Shown: piece after piece, positions 27,189 through 36,092 of the stretch
Position numbering within the stretch: position 1 is the first letter of the stretch
Layout of the letters: the number at the start of each line of letters is the position of its first letter
Origin: JBGASG01 sp046328035
Lineage (GTDB): Bacteria > Cyanobacteriota > Vampirovibrionia > Obscuribacterales > Obscuribacteraceae
NCBI GenBank assembly: GCA_046328035.1
Contig: JAXLXI010000003.1
Coordinates: 62,001 to 126,000, forward strand
Length of the DNA stretch: 64,000 nt
Direction: 5' to 3'
Notes under the pieces: generated by a model
The model's input: only the letters and a program-made list of their open reading frames with translations
Told to the model about the DNA's origin: nothing
Database searches by the model: none
Position numbers and translations under genes: made by a program

Positions 27189-27328
27189 AGCAGCCAATGC
27201 TGAGACAGGACTAATCAGCCGGAGCCTGCTCAGTGCTGCTTTTACGAAAGACGGCTTGGGTCGTCTTGGGGTACTATTTTGCCTGGCAATCCCCGTCCCT
27301 GCCTTGGTTGGAGGCAAGGGAAGTGAAC

Positions 27329-27988
27329 ATGCAGCAAACCACGACGAGTGGGCAAACGACACAGCGTCCCGATGAGGACATTCGTGTTCCTACAGTTAAG
27401 GAACATCTGCTGCGCGTTTTCGGGCATAAACGGGGCGAATCTTTATATGGGTCCGAGGGCGACAAGCTTGCCGCGCAGTACCCGCAAAAAAAGTGGAACT
27501 GGGTGCTCGGATATGACGAGCCGATACCCCTGTTTTTGGAACAGAGTCGGCAAAATCAGGCTAAAGCTTACTGCGTGCTAATCGGAGCAGCTCTGATCAC
27601 GGTCTTTATGCTCTCCAGTTTTGTGAGGTCCGCCAATAACGAAAGCGGCTATAACCCATCGGGTGAACTGTCTCCGGCAGAACGCCTGTTGATGAACACC
27701 GCCCAACAGTCGTTGGGTGTATCGGACAAAGCGATGCGCGATTACTATGCACCACCGGTGGAGCAGGCACCACCTCCGCCTGAACAAACGTCGGCGACTG
27801 AGCAGCAGGCGCCACCACAACAGCACCACCCGCCGTCGATGCGCACCTTCGGGTTGCGCGCGCAGCAGCAAGCGCAAATGCAACAACAGCAATATGGCGG
27901 CGAAATGCCTATGCAGCAGCAACAGCAGTATGGAATGCCGGCGCAACAAGGTCAACCCCAGCGGTTCCAAGTCTACGTGTCTCGCTGA
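27329..27988 (+). CDS. Membrane protein with Gln/Pro-rich low-complexity tail
   Basis: 219 residues from ATG 27329, which has AAGGGAAG just upstream. A polar N-terminal part (about 100 residues, with PTVKEHLLRVFGHKRGESLYG) precedes one transmembrane helix (YCVLIGAALITVFMLSSFV). The rest is rich in Gln, Pro and Met, with repeats such as MQQQQYGGEMPMQQQQQYG. Such tails are disordered and may bind other proteins or the cell wall. No family is recognised. Only 4 bp separate it from the next gene. Confidence 0.6.
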   Translation: MQQTTTSGQTTQRPDEDIRVPTVKEHLLRVFGHKRGESLYGSEGDKLAAQYPQKKWNWVLGYDEPIPLFLEQSRQNQAKAYCVLIGAALITVFMLSSFVRSANNESGYNPSGELSPAERLLMNTAQQSLGVSDKAMRDYYAPPVEQAPPPPEQTSATEQQAPPQQHHPPSMRTFGLRAQQQAQMQQQQYGGEMPMQQQQQYGMPAQQGQPQRFQVYVSR

Positions 27989-27992
27989 CCCG

Positions 27993-28388
27993 ATGTTGCT
28001 GACGCCGGTAATTGATGTTCGAGTAAAGCACACCATGCTCCTGCTCTGCTGCGTAATCTTCATGTTCGCGAGCGGAATGTTGGAGGAAGCATTCTTCTCA
28101 GACCTGATAGACAGTCCCGCGCCACTTGCTTTTGACGCTGGCAAGTGGCGCACAGGCGGCAACAAGTTGCGTGAATGCATGGCAGAGGACATCAAACAAA
28201 ATCATCGACTTCATGGATTACATCGGCAGCAAGTGATTGAGCTGCTCGGACCAGAAGATGGGTGTCACATTGAGCAACGTCCCGAAAGTCTAACTTATAG
28301 CTTGGGTCCTTACCTTTTTGACACACTTTGGCTCACCATTGAGTTCAAGAACGAACAGGTTGAAAGTTGCCTGATCTGGGTCGATTGA
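27993..28388 (+). CDS. Hypothetical membrane-anchored protein, BamE/SmpA-like pattern
   Basis: 131 residues with an N-terminal hydrophobic segment (HTMLLLCCVIFMFASGML). The C-terminal part (LHGLHRQQVIELLGPEDG ... SLTYSLGP ... LTIEFKNEQVESCLI) follows the pattern seen in small BamE/SmpA-like folds, in which a helix with xxVxxLLGxP precedes a beta-sheet. This is a structural impression rather than a firm family call. It starts 4 bp after the Gln-rich membrane protein and is likely cotranscribed with it. Confidence 0.55.
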   Translation: MLLTPVIDVRVKHTMLLLCCVIFMFASGMLEEAFFSDLIDSPAPLAFDAGKWRTGGNKLRECMAEDIKQNHRLHGLHRQQVIELLGPEDGCHIEQRPESLTYSLGPYLFDTLWLTIEFKNEQVESCLIWVD

Positions 28389-28439
28389 ACTTAGCTCCTG
28401 TACAATTGGAATTCCGCCGCCGCACCAACGAGGTTGAGT

Positions 28440-29150
28440 ATGCTCCCCGTCAAGAACATGATCGCGGTACGCAGCATTGCCATTGCGGTGCTTGTGGCAA
28501 CTTTGCTTTCCTCCTGTGGCGCGATCACAAAGGTGACGCCGACAAAAGTGGAGGACGGTCCGGAGCAGCGTGCCGAACTTGAAAAACTGGAAAAGCAAGG
28601 TTTGGAGTTGATGGTATCAGAGCACTACGCCGAGGCAGAGCCAGTGCTGAAGCGCAGGGAAGAGTTGTGGACCAGCATCTACGGGAAGAATGACGCGTTG
28701 ATGTCGGACGTACCCTCCGCGATTCAGAAAAACATGGATAACGGGCTGCCCGACCCTCCGAATTTCGATCAACTCGCAGAGTGCTATGAAGCACAGGGCA
28801 AGTTCGCCGTTGCGGAACCATTGAGACGAACCATTCTCCAGGCTCACCAACAAAATGGTCAGCAGAAAGACCAACTCCAGACAAACTACTGGTCGCAGTT
28901 CGACAAACTTGCTGCCAACCTGGCCGCGCAGAAGAAATACGACGAGGCCGTTCAGCTCTATAAAAAGTCGATTGACATGAAAACTGCTCAGCTGAGGCCG
29001 GAGCAGTTTCCGCGTGCCGGCGCGTACGAATCAATGAAGTTTGACATGAGCGCGGATGAATATGCGGCACTCGCCAAAATCTATCGCCAACAAGGGCGCT
29101 CGGACGAAGCAACAGCTCTTGAGAAACAGCTGCAAAAAGCCCATCACTGA
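28440..29150 (+). CDS. TPR lipoprotein
   Basis: 236 residues from ATG 28440 (GAGG 7 bp upstream; a TTG six bases earlier is disfavoured). The N-terminus IAIAVLVATLLSSC|G is a lipoprotein signal. Kinesin-light-chain-like TPRs follow: YAEAEPVLKRREELWTSIYG, KFAVAEPLRRTIL, KYDEAVQLYKKSIDMK and SDEATALEKQLQKA. Probably an envelope scaffold protein; ligand unknown. It precedes the sulfur operon by about 140 bp, without obvious functional link. Confidence 0.75.
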   Translation: MLPVKNMIAVRSIAIAVLVATLLSSCGAITKVTPTKVEDGPEQRAELEKLEKQGLELMVSEHYAEAEPVLKRREELWTSIYGKNDALMSDVPSAIQKNMDNGLPDPPNFDQLAECYEAQGKFAVAEPLRRTILQAHQQNGQQKDQLQTNYWSQFDKLAANLAAQKKYDEAVQLYKKSIDMKTAQLRPEQFPRAGAYESMKFDMSADEYAALAKIYRQQGRSDEATALEKQLQKAHH

Positions 29151-29289
29151 AGCATTGCCAGCCAGAATACGCAGCGCCTTATCCTGACAACGCCGCACGA
29201 GGCGAACGTGACAGGAAACTAGGGCTTGGTCGGCGATTTTGCGATATCCTTGCACATCGGTGTAAGTCTGAATCGCGGAGGGACATGCG

Positions 29290-30906
29290 ATGCGCGCTGT
29301 CGTCGGGTTGCTGGTAGGAATGCTGACTCTCGGCATCGGAATGGCTGGAACTTCGCATTGGTGTTCGCCGGCGCTGGCGACTGTTGCTTGCGTGGCAGAA
29401 GTAAAGGAAGCACCAGAGCACAAAGGTATTGTCTTCGAGCAGTTCTATCTTCCTTGCCTGTCGCAAGCATCTTATTTGATTGGCGACACCAAATCAGGCA
29501 AGGCGATTGTTGTCGATCCTGAACGCGACATCGACAAGTACATAGAGTCGGCTCAGAAACACGGACTCAAAATCACGCACGTGTTCTTGACGCACGTGCA
29601 TGCCGATTTCGTCGCCGGACACCTGGAACTGCAGCGACGCACGGGCGCGCAGGTTTGCATGGGTTCGGAAGCAAAGGCTGCGTTCAAGTTTCTTCCTTTC
29701 AAAGATGGTGACAAACTGACCTTCGACGGACTGGAGGTGCTAGCCATTCACACACCGGGGCACACGCCGGAAGCGATATCGCTGGCGATTGTCGATAAGC
29801 AGAGTGCAACCGGCGGCGCGTCCGATAACGCAGCACCGTATGCGGTACTGACCGGCGATGCGTTGTTCATCGGTGATGTGGGTCGCCCGGACTTGCTGGC
29901 ATCGTCGGGTTATACCGACAAGCAACTGGCTGGCATGCTCTACGAGTCATTGAGAAGCAAGCTGATGAAACTGGACGATGCGGTGCTCGTCTACCCAGCG
30001 CATGGTGCAGGGTCGCTGTGCGGCAAAAATATGAGCACAGAAACTGTTTCAACCATCGGCGAGCAGAAGAAGACTAACTATGCGCTGCAAGAGATGGAGA
30101 AAGATAAGTTCATAGCGCTGGTAACTGCGGATCAACCGCCGGCACCGAAGTATTTCAGTTATGACGCCAAGCTCAACATGAGCAAACATCCCTCGCTGGA
30201 AACTGTAGTCGCTCAGAAACTTAAGCCGTTAACTCGCGAGCAACTCTTGAGACTGAAAAATGGTGGCGCACAAATATTGGATGTGCGTGAAGCCGACGAC
30301 TACGCCAAGGTGCACTTCGTGGATAGCCTCAACATTCCGCTCTCAGGTCGGTTTGCTGGGTGGGCGGGAGCGTTTCTCGACCGCGAAATCCCGATTGTTT
30401 TGATCGCCCCATCTGGCAAGGAGAAACAGGCTGCGCTGCGTCTGGGCCGTGTCGGTTTCGATAACTATTCGGGATTTTTGAGTGACGCGATCGATCAGCT
30501 CTCGCTTGAAGAAGGAACGCTTGTGAAAGCGCCGCGCACAGATGCGCAACAACTGGAAAGCGAGGTTAAAGGCCAAACACCACCGGTAGTGCTGGATATT
30601 AGGACCAAAACGGAACGCGGCGAAGCGCAGATTGCTAACTCGCTGTTCATTCCGCTTATTCAGATGCAGACAAACATCGCTGACGTGCTGAAGCAACAAC
30701 TCGCCGATGTTCCGAAGGACAAAGAGATTGTGGTTTACTGCGCCACCGGGTTTCGGTCGTCCCTGGGAGCCAGTCTTTTGCGCCAGCAGGGTTTCAAGAA
30801 CGTCAGCGATTTGCGTGGTGGCATCACGGCCTGGCAAAAAGCAGGATTCCCGGTACAGACCGGAGAGTGTGCCGCGGCGGCCAAACCTGCACTGCCACCA
30901 GAGTGA
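29290..30906 (+). CDS. Exported MBL-fold/double-rhodanese protein (persulfide dioxygenase-like)
   Basis: 538 residues with a signal-peptide-like N-terminus (VVGLLVGMLTLGIGMAG...SPALA). The metallo-beta-lactamase domain (about 45-290) has THVHADFVAGH (H102, H104, D106), HTPGHTPEA and TGDALFIGDVGRPDL. The residue after the Asp is Phe instead of the usual His. Two rhodanese domains follow: the first (about 325-400) lacks a catalytic Cys, and the second (about 430-525) has VVYCATGFRSS with C484. MBL-rhodanese proteins of this type oxidise glutathione or low-molecular-weight persulfide to sulfite. A likely sulfite supplier for the sulfite oxidase encoded 11 bp downstream. GGAGG precedes the ATG. 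Export of such an enzyme is unusual. Confidence 0.8.
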   Translation: MRAVVGLLVGMLTLGIGMAGTSHWCSPALATVACVAEVKEAPEHKGIVFEQFYLPCLSQASYLIGDTKSGKAIVVDPERDIDKYIESAQKHGLKITHVFLTHVHADFVAGHLELQRRTGAQVCMGSEAKAAFKFLPFKDGDKLTFDGLEVLAIHTPGHTPEAISLAIVDKQSATGGASDNAAPYAVLTGDALFIGDVGRPDLLASSGYTDKQLAGMLYESLRSKLMKLDDAVLVYPAHGAGSLCGKNMSTETVSTIGEQKKTNYALQEMEKDKFIALVTADQPPAPKYFSYDAKLNMSKHPSLETVVAQKLKPLTREQLLRLKNGGAQILDVREADDYAKVHFVDSLNIPLSGRFAGWAGAFLDREIPIVLIAPSGKEKQAALRLGRVGFDNYSGFLSDAIDQLSLEEGTLVKAPRTDAQQLESEVKGQTPPVVLDIRTKTERGEAQIANSLFIPLIQMQTNIADVLKQQLADVPKDKEIVVYCATGFRSSLGASLLRQQGFKNVSDLRGGITAWQKAGFPVQTGECAAAAKPALPPE

Positions 30907-30917
30907 GACGTTGATGC

Positions 30918-32144
30918 ATGGATGAGCTGCTCGGCGCTCGATTAGATAGGCGTGCATTTCTGAGAATCGCTGCGCTCGCCGGTACAGCAGCGTCTGGACT
31001 GGCCGGCTGTGTAGAACGCGCCGAGAAGTCGCTAATTCACGTGCCGGCGGGGCAAACTGTCGCGCGGTTTCCTGAGAAAGCGCAGTTGATCATGCTCACC
31101 GATCGGCCGCCGCAGTTGGAAACGCCGCTTTACTATTTCAAGGAAATGCTGACACCAAACGATGCATTCTTTGTGCGGTGGCACTATGCGGGCATTCAAA
31201 CCAGCATCGACCCAAAGAGTTTCACCTTGAGCGTCAACGGGCTGGTAGGAAACCCGATCTCGCTCGGGATGGAAGAGTTGCGCAAGCAGTTCGACCCAAC
31301 AACGATCACCGCTGTCTGCCAGTGTTCCGGCAACTCTCGCAGCCGCATGCTCCCACCAGTGCCCGGCGGGCAGTGGGGTGAGGGCGCCATGGGCAACGCA
31401 CGCTGGACCGGAGTGCGGTTGAAGGATTTGCTGAAGAAAGCCGGCATCAAATCTGGTGCGGTCGAAGTCGCATTTGCCGGCACTGACGAGGCACCACTTT
31501 CCAACATGCCGAAGTTTTGCAAGTCGCTTAAAGTCGACCACGCTTTATCGGGCGAGGTGTTGGTCGCCTATGAAATGAACGGTGCACCGCTGCCGGTGCT
31601 CAATGGATTCCCGTTGCGCCTGGTGGTGCCTGGTTGGTATGCGACGTACTGGGTAAAGGCGCTGACCGAGATAACGGTCTTGCCGGAAACGCTGGATAGT
31701 TTCTGGATGAAAACCGCATATCGCATTCCGAACAATGCCACCGCCAATGAATTGCCGAAGACACTGGCGACCGACACCGTCCCCATCAACAAGCTCAACC
31801 TGCGGTCGATATTCGTGGTACCTGAAATGAACGCCACAGTTTCCTCCGGCGAGCAAATCCAGTGTCAGGGAATTGCATTCGATGCCGGATCCGGCATAAA
31901 GCAGGTTGATGTATCCACCGACGGCGGCAATACATTTATGCCTGCAACTCTGGTTGGACCAGACCTGGGCAACTACAGCTGGAGGCAGTGGCGTTTTGAT
32001 TGGCGTCCGGACAGGGTCGGCAAGCACACACTCGCCGTCCGCGCCACCAGCAACTCGGGCGCCGTGCAGACCAACATACCCCACTGGAATCGCAGTGGAT
32101 ACATGCGAAACGTAATCGAGAAAGTGGAGGTCAAAGTCGTTTGA
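30918..32144 (+). CDS. Tat-exported sulfite oxidase-like molybdopterin protein (SorA-type)
   Basis: 408 residues. A twin-arginine signal (DRRAFLRIAALAGTAASGLAGC) includes a possible lipobox at C31. The molybdopterin domain (about 65-270) shows VRWHY, FTLSVNGLV, and AVCQCSGNSRSRM, in which C136 matches the molybdenum-ligating Cys of the C-x-G-N-x-R motif. GARW-like GNARWTGVRL and PLRLVVPGWYATYWVK follow, as in sulfite oxidases. A Mo-co dimerisation domain (about 290-405) ends with IPHWNRSGYMRNVIE. It would oxidise sulfite to sulfate outside the cytoplasm and pass electrons to the cytochrome c encoded next, with which its stop codon overlaps by 4 bases. Confidence 0.85.
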   Translation: MDELLGARLDRRAFLRIAALAGTAASGLAGCVERAEKSLIHVPAGQTVARFPEKAQLIMLTDRPPQLETPLYYFKEMLTPNDAFFVRWHYAGIQTSIDPKSFTLSVNGLVGNPISLGMEELRKQFDPTTITAVCQCSGNSRSRMLPPVPGGQWGEGAMGNARWTGVRLKDLLKKAGIKSGAVEVAFAGTDEAPLSNMPKFCKSLKVDHALSGEVLVAYEMNGAPLPVLNGFPLRLVVPGWYATYWVKALTEITVLPETLDSFWMKTAYRIPNNATANELPKTLATDTVPINKLNLRSIFVVPEMNATVSSGEQIQCQGIAFDAGSGIKQVDVSTDGGNTFMPATLVGPDLGNYSWRQWRFDWRPDRVGKHTLAVRATSNSGAVQTNIPHWNRSGYMRNVIEKVEVKVV

Positions 32145-32533
32145 ACCTCCGACAGCCGCTTCTTCCCATAGCTGTTTTCACCGTGCTGATGTTATCGGCA
32201 TGTTCAAGCACTAGAACCGCCGGTACTGCTCCGGTGGCGCCCGATGCTCACGCAAATGTGCCGGCAGACTACATGGAAGCACGTAATGTCCAGTTCCCCG
32301 TAGATCAAGGCGTCTTCCCGCAGGTGAAGGGCTACGATAAGTTTGCCGCCTCCTGCACTATTTGCCATTCGCTGCGTTATATCGAGATGCAGCCGAATTT
32401 CCCAAAGACTACATGGGCAAAGGTTGTGCATAAGATGGTCACCACTTACGGTGCACCTATATCCGATGCCGACGCCGCCGAAATCATTGATTATCTGGCT
32501 ACTATTAAAGGAAAGCCGGAGGCGCCGAAATGA
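32141..32533 (+). CDS. Cytochrome c lipoprotein, SorB-like electron acceptor
   Basis: 130 residues starting at TTG 32141, which overlaps the upstream stop (TTGA) and has GGAGG 10 bp upstream. Lipoprotein signal LPIAVFTVLMLSAC|SS. A single c-haem motif CTICH follows FAASC, and a distal Met is offered by KMVTTYGAPIS. The domain ends ADAAEIIDYLATIKG, typical of small class I cytochromes. Its position after the SorA-like gene matches the SorAB arrangement of sulfite dehydrogenases. It probably carries electrons from the sulfite oxidase to the fused oxidase downstream, with which it overlaps by 4 bases. Confidence 0.82.
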   Translation: MNLRQPLLPIAVFTVLMLSACSSTRTAGTAPVAPDAHANVPADYMEARNVQFPVDQGVFPQVKGYDKFAASCTICHSLRYIEMQPNFPKTTWAKVVHKMVTTYGAPISDADAAEIIDYLATIKGKPEAPK

Positions 32534-35166
32534 CTCATCAGGCAGAGGGCAATTTCGACTCGCCACCGATTGCTACCGGGCTGATACGCGCTCACGGCAT
32601 AGCAGCATTTGTGATGCTGGCGCTGGTCGCCACATTCGGCGTTCTCGCCGCGATGAAATTGCATTCGCCTGATGTAGCCGCCAACAGCGCGGCAATGACC
32701 TGGGGACGCATCCGCTATAGCCACACGCAAGCGGTATTCTTTGGATGGCTCGGCAACGCTTTCTTGATGTTTCTCTATCACGCAGTGCCCAGGCTGGCGC
32801 GCCGTCCGATCACAAGCCCTAAGCTGGGATGGTTCCTTTTCGCACTCTGGAATTGCGCCACTGTCGGCGGCTTAGTGCTGATGTTGATGGGACATAGCCA
32901 GGCTCTGGAATGGGCGGAGTTTCCTCTGGTCATCGATGGCGTAATCGTGCTTTCGTTTGCGCTCATGGTGGCACAATTTGTGGTACCGCTTTTGCGCTCG
33001 CGGTTGCACGAATTGTTTGTTTCCGGCTGGTACATACTGGGTGGCTTGATATTCACATTGCTCGCCTACCCGGTCGGCAATCTCGTGCCAGAGCTTCTTC
33101 CTGGCGCTCAGGGAGCTGCATTTAGTGGTCTGTGGATCCACGACGCGATCGGACTCTATGTGACACCGCTGGTGTTGTCGATTGCTTACTTTGTCATTCC
33201 TGCCGTCAGCAAACGCCCTATATTCAGCCACTTCTATTCGATGCTCGGTTTTTGGCTGTTGTTCTTCGTCTATCCGCTGAACGGCACGCACCACTATGTT
33301 TTCTCGGCACTGCCCATGGAGGCGCAGACGGGTGCCATCATCGCCTCGGTCATTCTTGGCATCGACGTAATTATCGTCGTGTCCAACCTGCTCCTCTCGA
33401 TGCGCAAAGCCGAAATACGCGGCAGCCTCCCGCTCCTGTTTGTAAAAACCGGAACCATCGCTTATCTGATCGTCAGCCTGCAAGGCTCAATGCAAGCCTT
33501 GATGCCCGTCAACAAATTGCTGCACTTCTCAGATTGGGTTATTGGACACTCGCACCTGGCCATGCTGGGATTCGCCACCTTCACCACCATCGGTGGCATG
33601 GCCTACGTGTGGCAAGCGACCCCGGAGATGAAGTTCAATTCGCGAGTTTTCAAATACTGCTATTGGCTGTTGCTGGTCGGCTTGCTCTGGATGGTTGTCG
33701 ACCTCAGCATCGCCGGCGTGGTGCAGGCACAACTCTGGCAGGATGGACTGCCGTGGCTTGAGTCTCTGCGCGCATCCAGGCAATACTGGGTGTGGCGCAC
33801 ATGGTCGGCAGTGCCTCTGATCGCCGGATTTGTTCTGCTATTCGTCTCGTTTTTCACGGGCAACAAAACTGCGGTTGACGAAGGTGCTGAACGAGCGAGC
33901 GACGCAATCTTCACCGCATCGGAAACACCTCCTCCGCACTCAACTCATCCCTGGTTACGCATGGCGTATCTCAGCGCCTTCGCAGCCGGCTTTGGGTTGT
34001 TCGTGTTTTCTTTTGCCTTGCTCGGTATCGCTCCCGGTCTTGCGTTGGCGCAGCAAATCAAACTCACCAAGCCACCTGACATGGTGCCGCTGACTGCGCA
34101 GGAAGAACATGGAAGAAACATTTACGCCCGCGAGGGCTGTGGCTACTGTCACACGCAACAGGTGCGTTTCGTCCTGGCGGACGCCAAACGATTTGGTGCC
34201 CCGACGCGCGCATGGGAAACCACCTTCGACTACCCGCAACTCTGGGGCACCAGACGGATAGGACCGGACCTGGCACGTGAAGGTTCGGTGCGCAGCGATG
34301 ACTGGCAGCGAGTCCATCTATTCAATCCGCGGCTGGTGGTGGCACAATCGAACATGCCCCGCTATCCCTGGTTGTTCGATGGCTCGGCCGCCTTGCCGAA
34401 TAAAGATGGGCAAGCGTTGCTGGCGTATGTAAAAACCCTGGGACGCGCTCGCATGATGTCTGGTAATGCAAATGCCGGTCCCCTACCTGGATGCAACTGC
34501 CCGGATGAGGTGCGAGACCTCGAGAGTCCCGACGTTCCGCTCAATACAAATGCCAACATGGCAATCAACAATGTCACATACGCGCCGCCGACCGGTACCG
34601 GCGCACCCGACGCTGGTCGAGGCGGCACTCTCTTCAAACAGAACTGCGCATCCTGCCACGGATACTCCGGCGAGGGAGATGGCGATGCCGCAGCACTGCT
34701 TTTGCCCAAGCCCGCCGATCTCGCCGCCAAAAACCTCTCGCACGACCGCATCGGCAACGCCATACTCAATGGCGTGCCTGGAACCGCGATGCCAGCATGG
34801 CGCGATCTGCCACCAGGTCAAATCGAGGATTTGATCGCGTTTGTGCAGACTTTGTCGCCGGCGCGAAGCGCGTCACCGGATGGGCCGTTACCTAACGTCG
34901 CTATGAACATTTCAGGTGGTAGGCTGTTCGCCCAAAACTGCGTGTCGTGTCATGGAGTGAGAGGCGACGGCAATGGTCCGGCTGCTGCCACGCTGCCGCG
35001 CCGTCCTCCGAGTTTCCTCACTGATCGACCAACGCAAGAATACGCCGAGCAGGTCATTGCCAACGGTGTCCCGGGAACATCGATGCCACCCTGGACGTTG
35101 CGCCTCACACAACAAGAGCGTGCCGACCTGGCAACTTACGTCCGGTCGCTCTACGTCCCAAAATAG
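32530..35166 (+). CDS. Single-chain cbb3-type oxidase: CcoN-CcoO fusion with two extra cytochrome c domains
   Basis: 878 residues. Residues 1-445 are the 12-helix CcoN haem-copper core: low-spin haem ligand H65 (RYSHTQAVF), CuB ligand H204 (LWIHDAIGL, where CcoN usually has HNAVG), the cross-link tyrosine Y248 six residues before H254-H255 (GTHHYVF), and VIGHSHLAM (H340, H342). Residues 478-640 are CcoO: a transmembrane helix, REGCGYCH (haem c, C537/C540/H541), FDYPQLWGTRRIGPDLA, and SNMPRYPW for the Met ligand. Two CcoP-like cytochrome c domains follow (CASCH 706-710, CVSCH 804-808). It reduces oxygen to water and pumps protons, fed by the upstream cytochrome. No CcoQ or assembly genes are nearby. 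Confidence 0.88.
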   Translation: MTHQAEGNFDSPPIATGLIRAHGIAAFVMLALVATFGVLAAMKLHSPDVAANSAAMTWGRIRYSHTQAVFFGWLGNAFLMFLYHAVPRLARRPITSPKLGWFLFALWNCATVGGLVLMLMGHSQALEWAEFPLVIDGVIVLSFALMVAQFVVPLLRSRLHELFVSGWYILGGLIFTLLAYPVGNLVPELLPGAQGAAFSGLWIHDAIGLYVTPLVLSIAYFVIPAVSKRPIFSHFYSMLGFWLLFFVYPLNGTHHYVFSALPMEAQTGAIIASVILGIDVIIVVSNLLLSMRKAEIRGSLPLLFVKTGTIAYLIVSLQGSMQALMPVNKLLHFSDWVIGHSHLAMLGFATFTTIGGMAYVWQATPEMKFNSRVFKYCYWLLLVGLLWMVVDLSIAGVVQAQLWQDGLPWLESLRASRQYWVWRTWSAVPLIAGFVLLFVSFFTGNKTAVDEGAERASDAIFTASETPPPHSTHPWLRMAYLSAFAAGFGLFVFSFALLGIAPGLALAQQIKLTKPPDMVPLTAQEEHGRNIYAREGCGYCHTQQVRFVLADAKRFGAPTRAWETTFDYPQLWGTRRIGPDLAREGSVRSDDWQRVHLFNPRLVVAQSNMPRYPWLFDGSAALPNKDGQALLAYVKTLGRARMMSGNANAGPLPGCNCPDEVRDLESPDVPLNTNANMAINNVTYAPPTGTGAPDAGRGGTLFKQNCASCHGYSGEGDGDAAALLLPKPADLAAKNLSHDRIGNAILNGVPGTAMPAWRDLPPGQIEDLIAFVQTLSPARSASPDGPLPNVAMNISGGRLFAQNCVSCHGVRGDGNGPAAATLPRRPPSFLTDRPTQEYAEQVIANGVPGTSMPPWTLRLTQQERADLATYVRSLYVPK

Positions 35167-35176
35167 GTAGAGTCCT

Positions 35177-36085
35177 TTACGAGCTTTCGCGGCGCTTGAG
35201 CGCTTCGAGTTCTTCGAGGGTGCGTGGCCAGTCTGACTTGAGGATGCGCGACAGACTTCGATCGGCGAGAAGCACGCCTTCGGTCTGACACCGCGGGCAG
35301 TAGTTTGTTTCGTTGTCAGCGTAGCGAATGCGTTGAATGAGTTCCCCACATACTGGACATGGCTTTTGATATTTGCCATGGGCCGCCATGTCGGGACGAA
35401 AGGCGGTCACCTTTTCGGGAAACTTCTTTTCCGCCTCGGCGCACAATCTATCCATCCACATCTGCAGCGATGATTTGCATGTGTCGTAGAGTCGCTGCCA
35501 CTGTTCGTCCGTCAATTTGTGCGTACGCGCAATCGGGGACAACTTCGCCGCATGGAGAATTTCGTCCGAATAAGCATTACCAATGCCGCTGATGATACGC
35601 GGATCGGTGAGCGCGCGCTTCAAGGTACGATTCTCTACGAACAGCGCCGCACGAAACGCCGGCAGATCGCAAGCAAACACATCGATGCCGCCAGGATCGA
35701 TTGCCGTCAAGGCATCCTGTCCATGGAAGAAATGCAGAGACGCCCGGTGTTTCGACCCAGCTTCCGTAAATACGAGCGACCCATCGGGGAAGTCGAACGC
35801 CGCCAGGTTCTGCCTTCCGCCAAGCGCGGCGCCCTTGCTTCTCCAATGCAAGCGCCCCGCGATCATCAGATGCAGCACCAACCAATAATCGCCCTCCAGC
35901 CCGATCGCAATGCGCTTGCCGATGCGGCGCAGTTCCCGCACTATACGCCCCTCCGCCTGCTCAATCGGCGGCTCGGCCGTCCTCAGTAAAAACACGCTGG
36001 CCAACCGCACCTGTTCGAGCGGCTTGCCGAGAACGCGCGGCTCGAGCGCGTGCATATAGGCTGCGATGTCGGGCAACTCAGGCAT
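35177..36085 (-). CDS. Fpg/Nei-family DNA glycosylase
   Basis: 302 residues. The N-terminus MPELPD supplies the catalytic Pro2 and Glu3 of the formamidopyrimidine-DNA glycosylase family. The helix-two-turn-helix is visible as RTLKRALTDPRIISGIGNAYSDEILHAAKLSP. A C-terminal zinc finger has CPVC and CPRC pairs (CPVCGELIQRI...NYCPRC). Such enzymes excise oxidised bases and nick the strand. The extra tail after the finger (SLSRILKSDWPRTLEELEALKRRESS) is longer than in MutM and occurs in a divergent bacterial branch. Last gene of a three-gene minus-strand run (DUF885, SUKH, glycosylase). Confidence 0.85.
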   Translation of the reverse strand: MPELPDIAAYMHALEPRVLGKPLEQVRLASVFLLRTAEPPIEQAEGRIVRELRRIGKRIAIGLEGDYWLVLHLMIAGRLHWRSKGAALGGRQNLAAFDFPDGSLVFTEAGSKHRASLHFFHGQDALTAIDPGGIDVFACDLPAFRAALFVENRTLKRALTDPRIISGIGNAYSDEILHAAKLSPIARTHKLTDEQWQRLYDTCKSSLQMWMDRLCAEAEKKFPEKVTAFRPDMAAHGKYQKPCPVCGELIQRIRYADNETNYCPRCQTEGVLLADRSLSRILKSDWPRTLEELEALKRRESS

Positions 36086-36092
36086 GCGTCAA

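Noticed and set aside
27717..27992. Upstream extension of the gene at 27993
   Set aside because: It is an out-of-frame reading of the Gln-rich region of the preceding gene and is low complexity.
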